A DNA stretch of 64,000 nucleotides from Gonocerus acuteangulatus (Eukaryota > Arthropoda > Insecta > Hemiptera > Coreidae), in assembly GCA_946811695.1 (NCBI GenBank), contig OX328125.1, positions 94,266,760-94,330,759 on the forward strand. The letters run 5' to 3'. How positions within the stretch are numbered: position 1 is the stretch's first letter; every line of letters begins with the position of its first letter. A program made the position numbers and the translations under genes. Under the pieces are notes generated by a model. That model was not told the origin of the DNA. It saw only the letters and a list, made by a program, of their open reading frames with translations, and made no database searches. This document shows positions 45,917-57,824 of this stretch, piece by piece.

Positions 45917-46741
45917 AAAAGAACAAAAAAAAAAGTATATCCAGTAGAAACTCTACAACCAAGCAAGGAGTGGTAAACTTTTCAACATAACAGAACCCCT
46001 TTAACATTTACCTAGTCTGTAATTGAATTCCTTAAATGGTTAAGTTGGAGTATGAGTCAAAAGAGCTCCAACAAACACCTTGACCTTAGCCAAGCAAGTA
46101 TTTCAAGACTAGGTCATAAATATATAATAGGACAAATCAACAGTGAGAACTAAAATTAGAACAGAGTGCCAGCCAAAACGTAGATACTCGCCTTAAAGGT
46201 TACCTCTACACCTCCGAGCCAAAACTTAAACATGTCGAAATGTTTTCAAGGATCCAACAAGTATTCTAAATAGATAGATGATGGAGTACAATCTCGGTGA
46301 AAATTTTAATACAATTAATTTTATTTTTAAATGAAATATACAAATAAAAGTGTTGATTGTTTTATGGTCAACAACATATTTTATTTATTTGAAGAATTTA
46401 CTAGCTAAGAGTAATTTATCGCTGTCGGCAAAATAACACATTCTCCTACCAATGAGTGGATTTCTTTCACAATCCTTCTCCTGGGGAAAAGCGTAGAAAT
46501 CTTGGAGACAGAATGAGATGAGGAACTGGAGTATAATGAGAAACAAATTCTATTTTACGCTTGAATAAATCGAGGGATTGCAAATTACCGGAGAAATGTA
46601 GAAAATTTAAAGTAGAGCATATCAAAGGAGAAAGATCTCTGCATCCGCAGACGATAATTCCAAATCGTCTACTATTCTAATAGTTAGGGCCTTCTACTAT
46701 CTGAGATTTAGGTTACAAGAGGTTGGAACTTCTTTTAGAAC
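45917..46741. other. No recognised feature
   Basis: Unique-looking AT-rich DNA, no motif. Confidence 0.5.
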
Positions 46742-47375
46742 TTAGGCCGGCCATACACGTTCCGGTATACCGGAGAGGTCTACCTGCACAGGTGACCTGC
46801 GCAGGTAAATCGGAGCGAGTGTGCCAGTCCGTCCGGTATATATGTGCAGGCGTAGCGACCTGTAGAGGTGTACCGGAGAGTGTGTGCGAGTCATCCGGTA
46901 TACTTGCGCAGGTGTGAGGATAGTTTTGGCAAATACTCTGATGATTAGAGAGCTTCGTGTTGTGCTTAACTTACAGTCTATTCCCTGCACTCGCGTACCA
47001 GTGTTTTTTTAGAACGTTTCTATACTTTTTACGTTTATTTACTGTGTCAGTCATCATGTTTGTCCGAAAAGGAACCGAATTCTCGAGGAATCGATTGAAA
47101 TTTATTAATCAGAACCCTGTTTGTGGCTAGTTAAGAGCAAGGAATACCATAACTGTGGGTTTTCGCTTTTTCTTTTTGCAGTTTATAGCCACTGACAGAC
47201 CTACTAAAGCAATCACGTTATCTTGTCGGCTCGCCATTTGTAGACAGTAGACTTCACCTGTCCGGTTTACCGGAGCGTGTGTGGGCTCTCGCCTGTACAG
47301 GTTTACCGGAGAGGTAGACCTGAACAGGTATACACAGGAATACACGGTAAAGGGGAACGTGTATGGCCGGCCTTA
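46742..47375. mobile_element. PIF/Harbinger-like MITE with TTA duplication
   Basis: The element is 46745-47372. TTA flanks both ends. Left end GGCCGGCCATACACGTTCCG and right end reversed GGCCGGCCATACACGTTCCC are inverted repeats of about 19 bp. Subterminal GC-rich repeats (CCGGTATACCGGAGAGG, TACCTGCACAGG, TACAGGTTTACCGGAGAGG) are spread at both ends. A 3-bp TTA duplication is typical of PIF/Harbinger. No transposase or Myb-like frame. Short frames at 46723-46990 and 47127-47345 are reads of the repeat. Confidence 0.75.
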
Positions 47376-47508
47376 GTCATTAGTGCTTGTCACTCTTACT
47401 AAGCTAGCTAAGTGGCAAGTGGAGAGTAATAGTTCAGACGTTAGCGAGTAAGTAAACTTATTAGTAGCAAGAAACTCGTCCAAGAATGGAGTCGTTCTGA
47501 AGAACTCA

Positions 47509-47993
47509 AAAAGTCCATCACGCAGAAGCTGCATAACTAAGCATTTCTCCAAGAATATGGATAGTGTACACTGTATTCCTGAATAATTTGCTTAAAATAA
47601 CCCAAATTTGCAATGAACATCTGACTAAAAGTAGAGGAGAAGCAAGTTACAGCGTCGCTGGCACTCCTAGTGGTAGAATTTAGAACCAATGCTGGAGTGG
47701 CGGCAATTCAATTTGAACATAATACATACAAAGTAAACCCCAAATTCTAATGAACCGGTTAAGTTCATTTTTACTACACTTCATTCTCATTGGATACCCT
47801 CAACGTATACAACCCATTAAGATACAACTGAAATTACCACCGGTATGAGCAAATTGGCAATTTGGGTCCGGAGATTATAAATTTATGAATTTTCGGTGTC
47901 TACTGGGTTGGAGCGATAATAATTTGAAGACATTTTTCAAAAATTCCGTCATTAGAGCAACCTTAATAGCTACTTTCCTTCGGAGGAAAGTGC
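47509..47993 (+). mobile_element. Helentron/HINE-like element, copy C (short)
   Basis: AAGTCCATCACGCAGAAGCT start, one internal unit only (about 47740-47870), no (TA)n, then the conserved 3' block and the hairpin ACTTTCCTTCGGAGGAAAGT. Internal deletion of the tandem array and microsatellite. Confidence 0.75.
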
Positions 47994-48916
47994 CAAAAAG
48001 AACTGAAGAACGGACTAGGCAGCCGTTGCTAAGATGGGCTATTGGCAATTAAGTCCAACAGAGCCTGGTAACCCAAGATCAAAAGTACAAACGTTTAATG
48101 CGAATGACATCGGACCAAATTAACGTTTTATTCCAGAGAATTAATTATCCCAAGATACAACGAACTCTCTGACGGAAATAAAATTAGAAGTGACTAGACA
48201 AACTAGGTTGCCACTAAACACTTTTTGGGCTGTTTTCAGAAGAGCTGGGTCGCAGCACTTACATTTCACCTAGTAATGTGCTACCTTTTCAATTGCACTT
48301 GGATCGTTTACTAATAGTTGTTACTAAGCCCCTAACGTACACGTAGGTACAAGTGCTTAGGTGGAAAGAAATAATGTCATGTTCTAAGCTCGTGTACAAG
48401 AGGTTGGTCTACAGCATCGTTTAAGCAGCTTCACTCCTTCCATTTGGGGAATAAAATAGCATATGCTGTTCAGCCACCTTTGTTGAATTTTGAGAATGTG
48501 CTTAAGAATTCGCCTCTTTGCACTCTAGGAACAACAGAAGTAGTCCGATTTTGAAGGCATTTGGTGCCGATGTTTGCCTCAAAAAGTCCAAACAATAGAA
48601 TTCTTCCTCATTTTTACGAAGAAATCGCACTATTAAAAATACTTTTAACAATACATTTCGAAGACAATTTAGGACAAAAATCTATATTACTCATCTCACA
48701 CCCTATGTGCTAAATAGCCATGCTCACAGATTAAAGCTTGTACTAAAAGCTAAAATATCGGGACGTCGAAAAGAATCATACTCTCTGTGTTTTATTAAAC
48801 ACTATCTGTTCCCCGGCGTGCCATGCTACACCTACTTTCTGCCTATGGCTCCCCTTATCAAGATATAGATACATCAAAATCGGTCAAACGGTGTGATTTT
48901 GTTTATATCTGACAAG
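47994..48916. other. Mostly unassigned; R1 fragment at 48780-48905
   Basis: 48815-48905 carries CATGCTACACCTACTTTCTG and AAAATCGGTCAAACGGTGTG, part of R1 with its tail. Nothing else recognised. Confidence 0.5.
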
Positions 48917-49027
48917 TAATTCATAAAGCAGCCGGCAGAGGCCAGCAACACAGCAATTCATAAACCAGCAGACAGAGGCCAGCACCACAGCAATTCATAA
49001 AACAGCCGACAGAGGCCAGCACCACAG
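48917..49027. repeat. 37-bp tandem repeat, three copies
   Basis: Units begin AATTCATAAA at 48918, 48955 and 48992 and share CAGAGGCCAGCACCACAG. Confidence 0.9.
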
Positions 49028-49314
49028 TCTGCGAGTAGATAGCCCTTATCAAAGAAAGGCCAGCGCTCCTTAGTTGAGGACAGTGACTGTTGATATAAAA
49101 TTGAAATAAACTGCATTACATAATCACATAATGACGTAAAGTCATCAATGAGTTCGAGTTATTCTAATAATCAAGAGCATCAACAAATAACTTTGAGACA
49201 TTATTCAAAATGCCGGTCGATTCAAAATGGCCATCAGAATCAGAATGGTTCAGTGGAGCCAATTTTTCTTCTGCAACCTTTTGACCAAATTTGGAAATTT
49301 GACTATTTTGACCT

Positions 49315-49480
49315 AGCCTAGGAGATTTCCCGTATCAAAACCTACCTGTGTGCCAAGTTTCGTCAAAATCGGTCAAACGGTGTATATTAGTATAACAACA
49401 ACAACAATAAAAAAAGAACAGACAAACAGATAAACGGACAAACAGACAGACACGTGATTTATATACTGTATATATAGATT
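49315..49480. repeat. R1 fragment
   Basis: GTGCCAAGTTTCGTCAAAAT, CGGTCAAACGGTGTATATT and ACAGACAAACAG words; one unit plus a (CA/GA)-like end. Confidence 0.6.
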
Positions 49481-49831
49481 ACGATGGAACCCATGATCAC
49501 TTACTCCGGTCTAAGTTTTTTGTTAAATGCCAATCAGCTGATAAGCCAGACCAATTAATAAAAATCGATATATTGAGAGCATGAATATTCTATGAAGCCG
49601 TCAAAAGAGCAATATTTGAGAGGAAAGGCTTAATCAACGATAGGTGATTAAAAGGCCCTTTTCAGACTACCTAGAAGCACTAATTAAAACTCACCACTTC
49701 CTTAAAGTAAAATATTAGTTTCAATTTAACTTTCTAAAGGGAATGTGTCAACTTTATTATAAAATAATGTTAATGTATAATAGGAAATACATTTTAAAAT
49801 ATTTATATACACTGTGGCTTATTCCACATAT

Positions 49832-50792
49832 AAAAAGTCCGTCACGCAGGAGCTGCATAACTAAGCACTTTCCTCATAATTTTTTTTAGTGTAGACTACA
49901 TTACTCAATAATTTGCTGTAAATAACCTATATAAATAAAATAAAAACGTGAATAGTTCTGCTCATTTGCATTTCTTATGAGAACTGTTCAATTATTAATT
50001 TTGTAAATAATTTGCTTCCAGAGTTATGTTAATACATGATACTGTACTACTTAATAAATACATAAAAACTTCATTTTCCGTCTTTTGATCTGACGCAGGA
50101 ACAGGATACAGTCCCCATAGTGGGAGATAGCGCTCCTCGCGGCGCCTTTGGGAACCTAAGTCTGGCCGGCTAATTCCAATGAAAAAGAGTTTAAAGTAAA
50201 CCCTCCTTTCCAATCGACCGATTTACTTAATTTTTACAACAATTCTTTCTCATTAGATACCCATGACGTATACCGCGTTTCGTTAGAATACAGCAGAAAT
50301 TACGGCGGGTATGAGTATATTAGTACTTTAGGTCCGAAGTAACCCCCCCCCCCCTCCAAATAACCCGATTTAGTTTATTTTTACAAGCCATTTTTCTCTG
50401 TTGATTACCACCACGAATACCGAGTTTCGTTGAAATGTAACAAACATTACGGCTGGTAGTGGCAAATTGGTAATGTGGGTCCGGAGTAACCCCCCCCCCC
50501 TCCTAATAAACCGATTTAGTTTATTTTTACAACGTATGTCTCTCTTTAGATCAACATAACGAATACCGAGTGTCGTTGAAATTAGTGTTTTGGGTTCGGG
50601 GTAACCCCCCCCCCCCCCATCCCGGTGGAGCGATTTTGGTGGTTAACGAACTCGTTCAATCGTTTGCTAATTGAACGCTATATACCACGTTTCGTGAAGA
50701 AAAAACAAAAACTCTGGCCGCTATCGTGTTAACAGACACACACACATATATATATCGATCTATCTATCTATATATATATATCTATATATATA

Positions 50793-50891
<99 letters not shown>

Positions 50892-51012
50892 TTTAACGGG
50901 GGTCATTTTCGGTGCCTACTAGGTAGGCACCGATGGAGATTTGAAAACATTTTTCAAAAATTCCGTCATGAGTCCAACCTCAATAGCTACTTTCCTTCGG
51001 AGGAAAGTGCTA
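49832..51012 (+). mobile_element. Helentron/HINE-like element, copy D
   Basis: Complete: 5' AAGTCCGTCACGCAGGAGCT, tandem units at about 50210-50620, CTCTGGCCGCTATCGTGTTA, a large (TA)n tract with TATC variants (50745-50888), then the 3' block and hairpin ACTTTCCTTCGGAGGAAAGT. Near-identical to copy E in reverse. Confidence 0.78.
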
Positions 51013-51340
51013 AAACGTACTCAGTCAGAGAAAACGGAGCTTGCAATTTCGGACTCTTGGGGAAAAATAAAGTAATTAAGAGAAAAAAGATTTTTACCTC
51101 CTGTGGTTTTCTGCAAGAAACGTGTTTATTGTGTACATGCATATTGGTAGATATATATGGCTAGTAGATGACGATATTTTAGGGGGTGAAACTAGACAAA
51201 AATGTAGTTGAATTCTGCCAAGCCCAAGTTTCTATTTGTTCCAGAGATGTCCTGACCGTTCTAAAGATTATTTAGGTGGAAAAACATGTTCTTTTTTGGG
51301 GCGAAACTCTCAATTGCCTCTGCTTTTATAAATTGTTTTA
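51013..51340. other. Spacer between the tail-to-tail Helentron-like pair
   Basis: 328 bp, AT-rich. No coding frame or repeat recognised. Confidence 0.55.
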
Positions 51341-51469
51341 GCACTTTCCTCCGAAGGAAAGTAGCTATTGAGGTTGGACTCATGACGGAATTTTTGAAAA
51401 ATTTCTTCAAATCTTTATCGATCCTACCTAGTAGACACCGAAAATGACCCCCGTTAAAATTTATATATA

Positions 51470-51554
<85 letters not shown>

Positions 51555-52472
51555 CTGTTAACACGATAGCGGCCAGAGTTTTTGTTTTTTCGTCACGAAA
51601 CTTGGTATATAGCATTCAATTAGCAAACGATTGAACGAGTTCGTTAACCACCAAAGTCGGTCCACCGGAAGGGGGGGGTTTACCCCGAACCCAAAACACT
51701 AATTTGACCATGTCAGCCGTAATAATTGTTATATTTCAACGAAACTTGGTATTCGTAGTGGTAATATAGAGAGAAAAGTGAGATATAAAAATGAACTAAA
51801 TCGGGTCATTAGGAGGGGGGGGGGGGTTTACTCCGGACCCACAATACCAATTCGCCACTACCAGCCGTGATTTTTGGTATATTTCGACGAAACTCGGTAT
51901 TCGTAGTGGTAATCTACAGGTAAATATGTGATGTAAAAATAAACTAAATCGGTTCATTAGAAGGGGGGGGGGGTTTACTCCGGACCCAAATTCCTAATAT
52001 ACTCATACCGGTCGTAATTTATGCTGTATTGAAACGAAACACGGTATACGTCGTGGGTAACTCATGAGAAAGAAGTGTTGTAAAAATGAGCTGAATCGGT
52101 CAATCGGAAAGCGGGGGTTTACTTTGTAATATATTTCAATAGAAAAGCCCACCAGAGGTAGGTTCACAAAGCCGCCGCAAGGAGCGCTTTGTATCTAGAC
52201 GGACTGTATCCTGTTCCTGCGTTAGATCAAAATACGATAATATGAGGTTTTTTGTATTTATTAAGTAGTGTAGTAGGTACCATGTGTAAACATAACTCTG
52301 GAAGCAAATTAATAATTGATTAGTTACTCATTACAAAATTAAAAGAGAACTATTCATGTTTTTATTTTATTTATGTAGGATATTTTAAGAAAATTGTTCT
52401 GGAAAGCAGTCTACACTACCCAAATTCTGAGGAAAGTGCTTAGTTATGCAGCTCCTGCGTGACGGACTTTTT
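51341..52472 (-). mobile_element. Helentron/HINE-like element, copy E
   Basis: Reverse orientation: the hairpin GCACTTTCCTCCGAAGGAAA at 51341, (TA)n at about 51461-51550, tandem units at 51700-52130, and 5' end GCTCCTGCGTGACGGACTTT at 52451-52470. Forms a long inverted repeat with copy D. Confidence 0.78.
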
Positions 52473-52976
52473 CAACTTTACATTAATTTTTTTGAAATCA
52501 GCATTCAATTTCCTCCAAGGCTAATGCACTTTCAATGTTTAAAAGTACATTTTTCAAATGGCAATAACTGTTAACGTCATTGTTATTAGTAAAAAAGTTT
52601 CGTTAGCGACAAACGTTCAAGAATCACTACTCCTCCAAAAAAAAAAAATCTGAAAACTGCCGAATCACAAACAAGTTGTAAAACAATTTTAACTCTCCAA
52701 CAGTATGGGCAGAACTTTAATTTAATAGTGTAATTGAAAATTGAACACGTTTAATGGTTGAAGTAAGTCTTACATTAAAGTTATACAAAAAGAACCCCTT
52801 GAATATTTCCATCTACTTGCGATGCACCCTGTAAGTATGTAAGTATATATATATTATTTTAAATTAAAAAAATTACCTTTCCATTCGAATGGATTGAACA
52901 ATACTAAACTTAACACATTCCCTTCGCAAAGTTAAACTGTAACCAATAGTTTAATGTTGATATTTTGTACATATAC

Positions 52977-52980
<4 letters not shown>
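52473..52980. other. Mostly unassigned; 52770-52835 is a repeat end
   Basis: CCCTTGAATATTTCCATC then TACTTGCGATGCACCCTGTA repeats the right end of the element at 53725-54330. Confidence 0.5.

Positions 52981-53055
<75 letters not shown>
52981..53055. repeat. (TA)n microsatellite
   Basis: TA tract with one ACATA interruption. Confidence 0.95.
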
Positions 53056-53059
<4 letters not shown>

Positions 53060-53094
53060 CGAGGCGATTCAGAATCTAAAATATTATACTATTT

Positions 53095-53340
53095 AAATTG
53101 ATTCTAAAGGTAGTATATATGGCCCTCTATTGTGGGTGGGTTACTTCCAGAGCGGGGAAATTAATTGATATTTGTGTGGTGCTGGTTAAGGTGGAACTTG
53201 TATCGAAACCATTCATCAGAGAGACTATTGAACCAGGGGCTGGATGTAGTGCCGACATCAATAAACCCTTGGTCGAGAAAGCAATCCAGAAATGATGGAT
53301 GTACTCTGAGCGATACCACCTTATATATCTTCCTATTTAT
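53095..53340 (-). other. Possible Penelope-like fragment
   Basis: The minus strand has AGTCTCTCTGATGAATGGTT followed by TCGATACAAG. CTGATGA is the hammerhead CUGANGA core, but stem II and GAAA are lost. Placed beside (TA)n like the other Penelope-like scraps. The plus frames at 53098-53295 are not recognised. Confidence 0.25.
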
Positions 53341-53465
53341 CGATACTAGCTTGTAATATTTATTAAATTCCTAACTCCTATAAATTTATTTGTTTTAGGT
53401 TTAATAATTTTATATTAATTTATTTGACTTTTTATTTCCACTTATACAGGACACAGATTTCTTTG

Positions 53466-53545
53466 ACGGGTTATCTACGGTAAAAACCCGCAAGCCCTAG
53501 TAGGAATCGAACCTTCGTTCGGAAGCACAGAGTACTCATTGATTC
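53466..53545 (-). mobile_element. SINE fragment (8-10 kb family)
   Basis: The minus strand shows AAGGTTCGATTCCTACTAGG, a near-perfect B box, with the GCAAGCCCTAG-equivalent neighbouring region seen at 8.7 kb. The A-box half is diverged. Confidence 0.5.
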
Positions 53546-53724
53546 TATTCATAAAGAAGAATACTTAATGTTTTTCGAGCTCTTAGTGTATTTTTTTCTC
53601 TTTCCCTTTAGGGATCAAAACCCGCTTATGAAATCGATCACGAGTGATAAATGTAATACTTTATCGACATGAAGCGTTCGAAGGAAATAAGAAAAGAGTA
53701 ATATACATTCAAATATAATTTATA

Positions 53725-54332
53725 CAGGGTGTCCCGTAAATGTGTGATCAAATTTTGTGATTGGATAGTAGGCCTTAAAATGAACAAAAAAGTTCATATA
53801 AAGTATGGCCCGATCCTCAACGGTAAAGGAGATATTACAGTTTGTTTTTTTATAGATTTCTTAGATTTGGCAGTTTGCAGATTTTTTTTTTTTTTTTGGG
53901 GGGGGGCGTAGTGATTCCCGAATATTTGTCGCTAAGTTGACGTTTTTCTTATATCAACTTTTTGAACAATTACTGCGGTCTGAAAAAGGAACTTTTGAAC
54001 ATTGAAGGTGCAATAACTTAAAAGCAAATTTAACGCTAATTTTAAAAAAGTAATGTTGAAAAATAATGTGTACACGGAGAAAAAAATATAGAAACTTGCG
54101 GTTGCCATTTTTGGTCCAGTTTCGCCCCCTTGAGTACTTTTTTTTTTTTTTTTTTTCAACGGCGCTTCAACATCTAGGCTATTAGCGCCGACATCCATGG
54201 TGCAGAGAGGAATTCCTGCCGCCGGTGGGAATCGAACCCATCATCTCCCGCTTATGAATCTAAGGCGCTAGCCACTAGACCACGGGAGACCCCCCCTAGA
54301 GTATTGGTATCCACTTGCGATACACCCATTAT
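53725..54332. mobile_element. Older element with ACAGGGTGT ends, carrying a nested SINE
   Basis: Left end TACAGGGTGTCCCGTAAATG; right end ACTTGCGATACACCC, whose reverse begins GGGTGTATCGCAAGT. A relative of the right end lies at 52800-52835. TACAGGGTGTCCC starts are common in arthropod mobile DNA. The interior has poly-T and poly-G runs and no convincing frame. A SINE sits at 54138-54296. Confidence 0.5.
54130..54303 (-). mobile_element. Complete tRNA-derived SINE, minus strand
   Basis: The element is 54138-54296. On the minus strand: GGTCTCCCGTGGTCTAGTGG, ATTCATAAGCGGGAGATG, GGTTCGATTCCCACCGGCGG (perfect B box), GGATGTCGGCGCTAATAGCC, GAAGCGCCGTTG, then poly-A. Flanks TTGAGTA (54130-54136) and TAGAGTA (54297-54303) fit a target duplication with one mismatch. 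Same family as 37018-37215, and better preserved at the B box. Confidence 0.88.
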
Positions 54333-54757
54333 GTTAATTCTATAGAATGATGACCCAATCCATACATATCATTCGAAGGCTTGGGGTAAATAAAGTTGCA
54401 CACCTGTACAGGAGGTTTGACTAGAAAAAGCTATGCTGACAAGCGATCCTAGACCGTCATTAGGCCAAAGTCTAATTAAGATGGTAGACTTAAGGAGGTA
54501 TAAAAGCTCTTCTCTACCTCGGCTAGTAGAAGAGAAGGAAAGTGTTAAAAGAAGAAAAGCAATCGAGAAAGAAGATAAGAAAATGTAGAAATAGGAGCTT
54601 CCCTCTCTCTCAATTCTAACTTTTCTTGCTGACTCTCCGTTAACGACGCCCAGCCTGACAGAAATCCCAGAATCAACTTCCGCTACGTATAACGGGGCCT
54701 TTCTAACCGGCAAAAACCTCCGACAATATTCAACATTTTTTTTTTAGAACTAATTTC
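54333..54757. other. No gene recognised
   Basis: A 114-codon minus frame (54369-54713) has a hydrophobic stretch (SSFSIAFLLLTLSFSSTSRG) but no family similarity, so I leave it unassigned. Confidence 0.4.
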
Positions 54758-55591
54758 TCACAATATTTTTTTTTTTTTTTAATTTATTTATTTCGAATTT
54801 ACAACAATGTATAAGGTACATTTCTATTAAATTATTGCAAGATTATATGACATGGATGTACATGAGGTGGGAAGCTGCACAGTTGTAGTACCCACAAGAC
54901 AGAATTTATTTTTTCACAGATCTACACTTTCTAGAGTTGATCTCTTGGCCACTTGCGTTTCAGTCGGCGAATGGGGTTGTGAGGAATGTGCTGGGAGGAT
55001 AGAGAGTTTATTAAGGAGTTAGGATGGCCGTGTAGGTTCGAATGGAATTTGCGGTAGAGGGATTTGGCTAGAGGATGGATAAAAGGGATATTAAGGTCAT
55101 TATGGAGGGTCAAATTGGAGACATAAAACGGAGCATCCGTTATTTTCCGGAGAATTTTAGACTGCATGGATTGGATTTTGTAGGAGTTGGAAGGCTTTGT
55201 GGAACCCCATAGTTGAATTCCGTAAGTAAATATTGGTCTGAGAATGGTCATGTAAATGAGACGTTTGTTTGTTAGTGTGAGATTAGATCGTTTGTCAAGT
55301 AAGTGTAGTAATAGTCTGTACCGTCGGCTGAGTTCTTGTCGCTTCTGGGTAATATGTGGCTTCCATGTTAGTCGTTTGTCAAGTATTAGTCCTAGATAGC
55401 GAATTTGGGTTTTTTGCGGAATTAGAGAACTATGGAGGAACACTGGAGGGCAGGATGATCGCCTGAGGGTAAAGGTTGAGTGGCAGGATTTCTGAGGGTT
55501 AACTTTGATTCTCCATTTACTGAGCCAGGGTTCGATCAGTCCAAGGTGTTCCTGGAGAGACTTGGATGTCAGAATTGGGTCACAATATTTT
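54758..55591 (-). mobile_element. 5'-truncated Jockey-like LINE with target duplication
   Basis: The element is about 54770-55579 on the minus strand. Flanks TCACAATATTTT at 54758-54769 and 55580-55591 match exactly, which marks target-primed reverse transcription with 5' truncation. The 3' end has an AATAAATTAAA region and poly-A (poly-T on plus at about 54767-54781). The remaining protein is the C-terminal part of the reverse transcriptase; no endonuclease, ORF1 or RNase H is present. Confidence 0.9.
54931..55579 (-). pseudogene. Jockey-like reverse transcriptase, C-terminal third
   Basis: Intact frame of about 215 LINE codons. KWRIKVNPQKSCHSTFTLRR (about residues 30-50 of the open frame) and IRYLGLILDKRLTWKPHI (about 85-103) are the late palm/thumb motifs of non-LTR reverse transcriptases; LRPIFTYGIQLWGSTKPSN and IQSMQSKILRKITDAPFYVS are the typical Jockey-clade region beyond them; the end HNPIRRLKRKWPRDQL is also typical. 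The catalytic FADD motif lies upstream and has been lost. The open frame extends to an ATG at 55599, but its first seven codons come from flanking DNA and the target duplication, not from the LINE. It cannot act as a polymerase. Confidence 0.9.
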
Positions 55592-56599
55592 GAAAACATA
55601 AAGTTAATTTTGCACAGAAAACTAAGTGAACTGATTTAACTTTTAAAAGAAATAAAAAAATGTTAAACAACTTCCGTAACTTAAACAATTAGTAAGCTTT
55701 CGACTGATCACCTTCCACTTACCAGGAATTCCCAATGGTTTTCAAGATATTTAAGATAAGAAAATATACGACGATCCCAAAACTTTTCATGCCTATAAAT
55801 ATTGTTTTCTAGAACTTCCTTATCTCTAAACACAATCAAAATTTAAATATATTCATTTAGATGAATATCAAACGTCTCGAACAATTTTCAACAATGTCGG
55901 AATGCCGAAACTGAAATTAATTAGAAAAACTAGTTTTATCAATTTTTCTCAAAAACGGTTACAGATATTACCTTGAAAATTGTTTCATTCGTTTCCCTAC
56001 GTTACAGAGGCTAAATAGGTGCTTTCTTTCAATCATGCTCAAATCATGTTTTTTTTTTATTATTAAAGAATACAAATTGATATAAATGAGGCGTTTATTA
56101 TCAAAACCAGCTCAATCCATATTTATAAATTTTACAGTAGAGACAAAAAATATTTCACGTTCTGCTGGAATTGAAAAAATGCCCGGTTTTCGGATAGAAT
56201 CGTTCAAGAACTACGTAATAACAACAAAAAAGTATTGGATTTAGTTGGTTTTGATACTTAAAACCCCTCAAATAATAACAATAAAAACATTTAAAGATAT
56301 GGCTTTCAAAGTGGTAACATTCGAACCCCCCTCCCTCCGTCTAAGTGCCTGTAAGCAGCTTATCGCAAATCCCTAAGCGCTACGGTTTTAGCACTGGTGT
56401 CTTTCGCACGAAAGGGCAGTGTACCGCTGGGCTGATTCTTCTGGCTATTGAACTCTTCCTTACATGTTAAGGAATACATTTTTGAGCCCAATTTCATTCA
56501 AAATCGGACCATTTTTGAAGACGGTAGTGTGCTAACAGTCCAATATTTGACGAATTCGAGCTACCGTTTATTTCCTCACTTACGCCTAATGGAGTGACG
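55592..56599. repeat. R2 fragments (55680-56050, 56460-56520), otherwise unassigned
   Basis: AAACGGTTACAGATATTACC, TGTTTCATTCGTTTCCCTAC and TCAAAATCGGACCATTTTTG match the R2 family. The 56050-56460 stretch holds no recognised feature. Confidence 0.55.
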
Positions 56600-57198
56600 A
56601 CATTGGGTCTTTTTGCGAAGACCACAACCGACCAGTTACTTGTAAAGTATCTGTAGTGATTATAACAGTGATTCAGCGCACGCGCATAACTCATTAGCTT
56701 TTCTATTGGCTATTCCTATGGGCAATTTCATGGGTTGCTGTTGGTAGTAAAGTAACCTTTAACAATCAAGTCAATCCAACTCGCAAAAAATAATAGAATT
56801 CTATTAATTTTAGCGAGTTGGATTCACTAGTTTTGATATCTTCTTGAGCGAGCGAAAATGCATAGCACGCATGCCCATAAAGCGAAATAAATATAAAATA
56901 TGGTAATTGTGAAGACAAGGGTTTTAGGAACCGATTATTTTGAAATTTTGCACTATATCGTATTTTGATGCTAAGTTCGCTGTTATTAAGGTTAAAATTG
57001 GCGTAAACAGCGTATTTGTAAACATGAGCATGCGCAGACATGTAACATTGGGAAACAAAGAACTCTCATTTGAAAAGTTGATAAACTGTTTATAACCTCC
57101 ATAACGGAATTCTATCCATAACGGCGAGTTTGATTGACTAGAGTTTTGGTGTCTTCTTGAGCGAGCGGAAATGCATAGCACTTCTTTCCTAGTTGAGA

Positions 57199-57240
<42 letters not shown>
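56600..57240. mobile_element. Partial copy of the GGGTCTTTTTGCG element
   Basis: TTGGGTCTTTTTGCGAAGAC at 56605 matches the left end at 57827, followed by TAGTGATTATAACAGTGATT and GCGCATAACTCATTAGC. Contains a small palindrome (TCCAACTCGC / GCGAGTTGGA with GAATTC centre, 56775-56825) and GAGCGAGCGAAAATGCATAG, repeated near 57155 and 58215. Its right half is inverted and truncated. Confidence 0.5.
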
Positions 57241-57244
<4 letters not shown>

Positions 57245-57335
57245 GATTCGTGTTTAGGGCATCAAAATACGATACAGTGCAAAATTTCAAAATAATCGCT
57301 GCCTACAACCCTCGTCTTTACATTTACCTAAAATA
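56905..57335. repeat. Inverted repeat, arms about 78 bp
   Basis: 56905-56982 (AGACAAGGGTTTTAGGAACC, TTGCACTATATCGTATTTTG) pairs with 57258-57335 (CAAAATACGATACAGTGCAA, GCCTACAACCCTCGTCTTTA). A poly-T run (57205-57241) lies just inside the right arm. Confidence 0.65.
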
Positions 57336-57824
57336 TAAGTATGTTATAGAGCTAGCGGACAAAAAAACCAGCGAGGAGGCCCCAAACTTTACAATTACCA
57401 TTGATTTTTATAACATTAACCTTTTTATTAATAAATAGTGATTGCTGAAATATATTCTGCTTATTTTCATTCATGTTTTACAAGCTTAAAAGTACCTCCC
57501 ACGCTGGAGGGTTACTCCAACGTGGAATACATGGAAAAAAATAAAAAATGAAAAAGCCTAAAAGTATTACTTACAAATACAAGTTATCTAACGGTTAGTT
57601 AGAAACCATATTATATAAATATAGTAGTAAAAAAAAGTTACTTTTAGTAGTGATTGCAGTGATTTTAAATACTTTTCATTACAATATTAACTTTTGATTA
57701 CTATATTAATATAATATGGTTTCTAACCTTCGATTACCTGTAAAGAAGGAATAGATAGCCTGCAAAGAACCTAAAAGCTAATCCGTAAGTACCAAAATCA
57801 CTGTTTAAAATCATGACAGATAAG
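57336..57824. other. No recognised feature
   Basis: AT-rich. A short hairpin (CTCCCACGCTGGAG / CTCCAACGTGGA, about 57496-57524) is the only structure. Confidence 0.5.

Noticed and set aside
54931..55579. Host gene
   Set aside because: Motifs are those of a Jockey-type reverse transcriptase, with poly-A and a target duplication.
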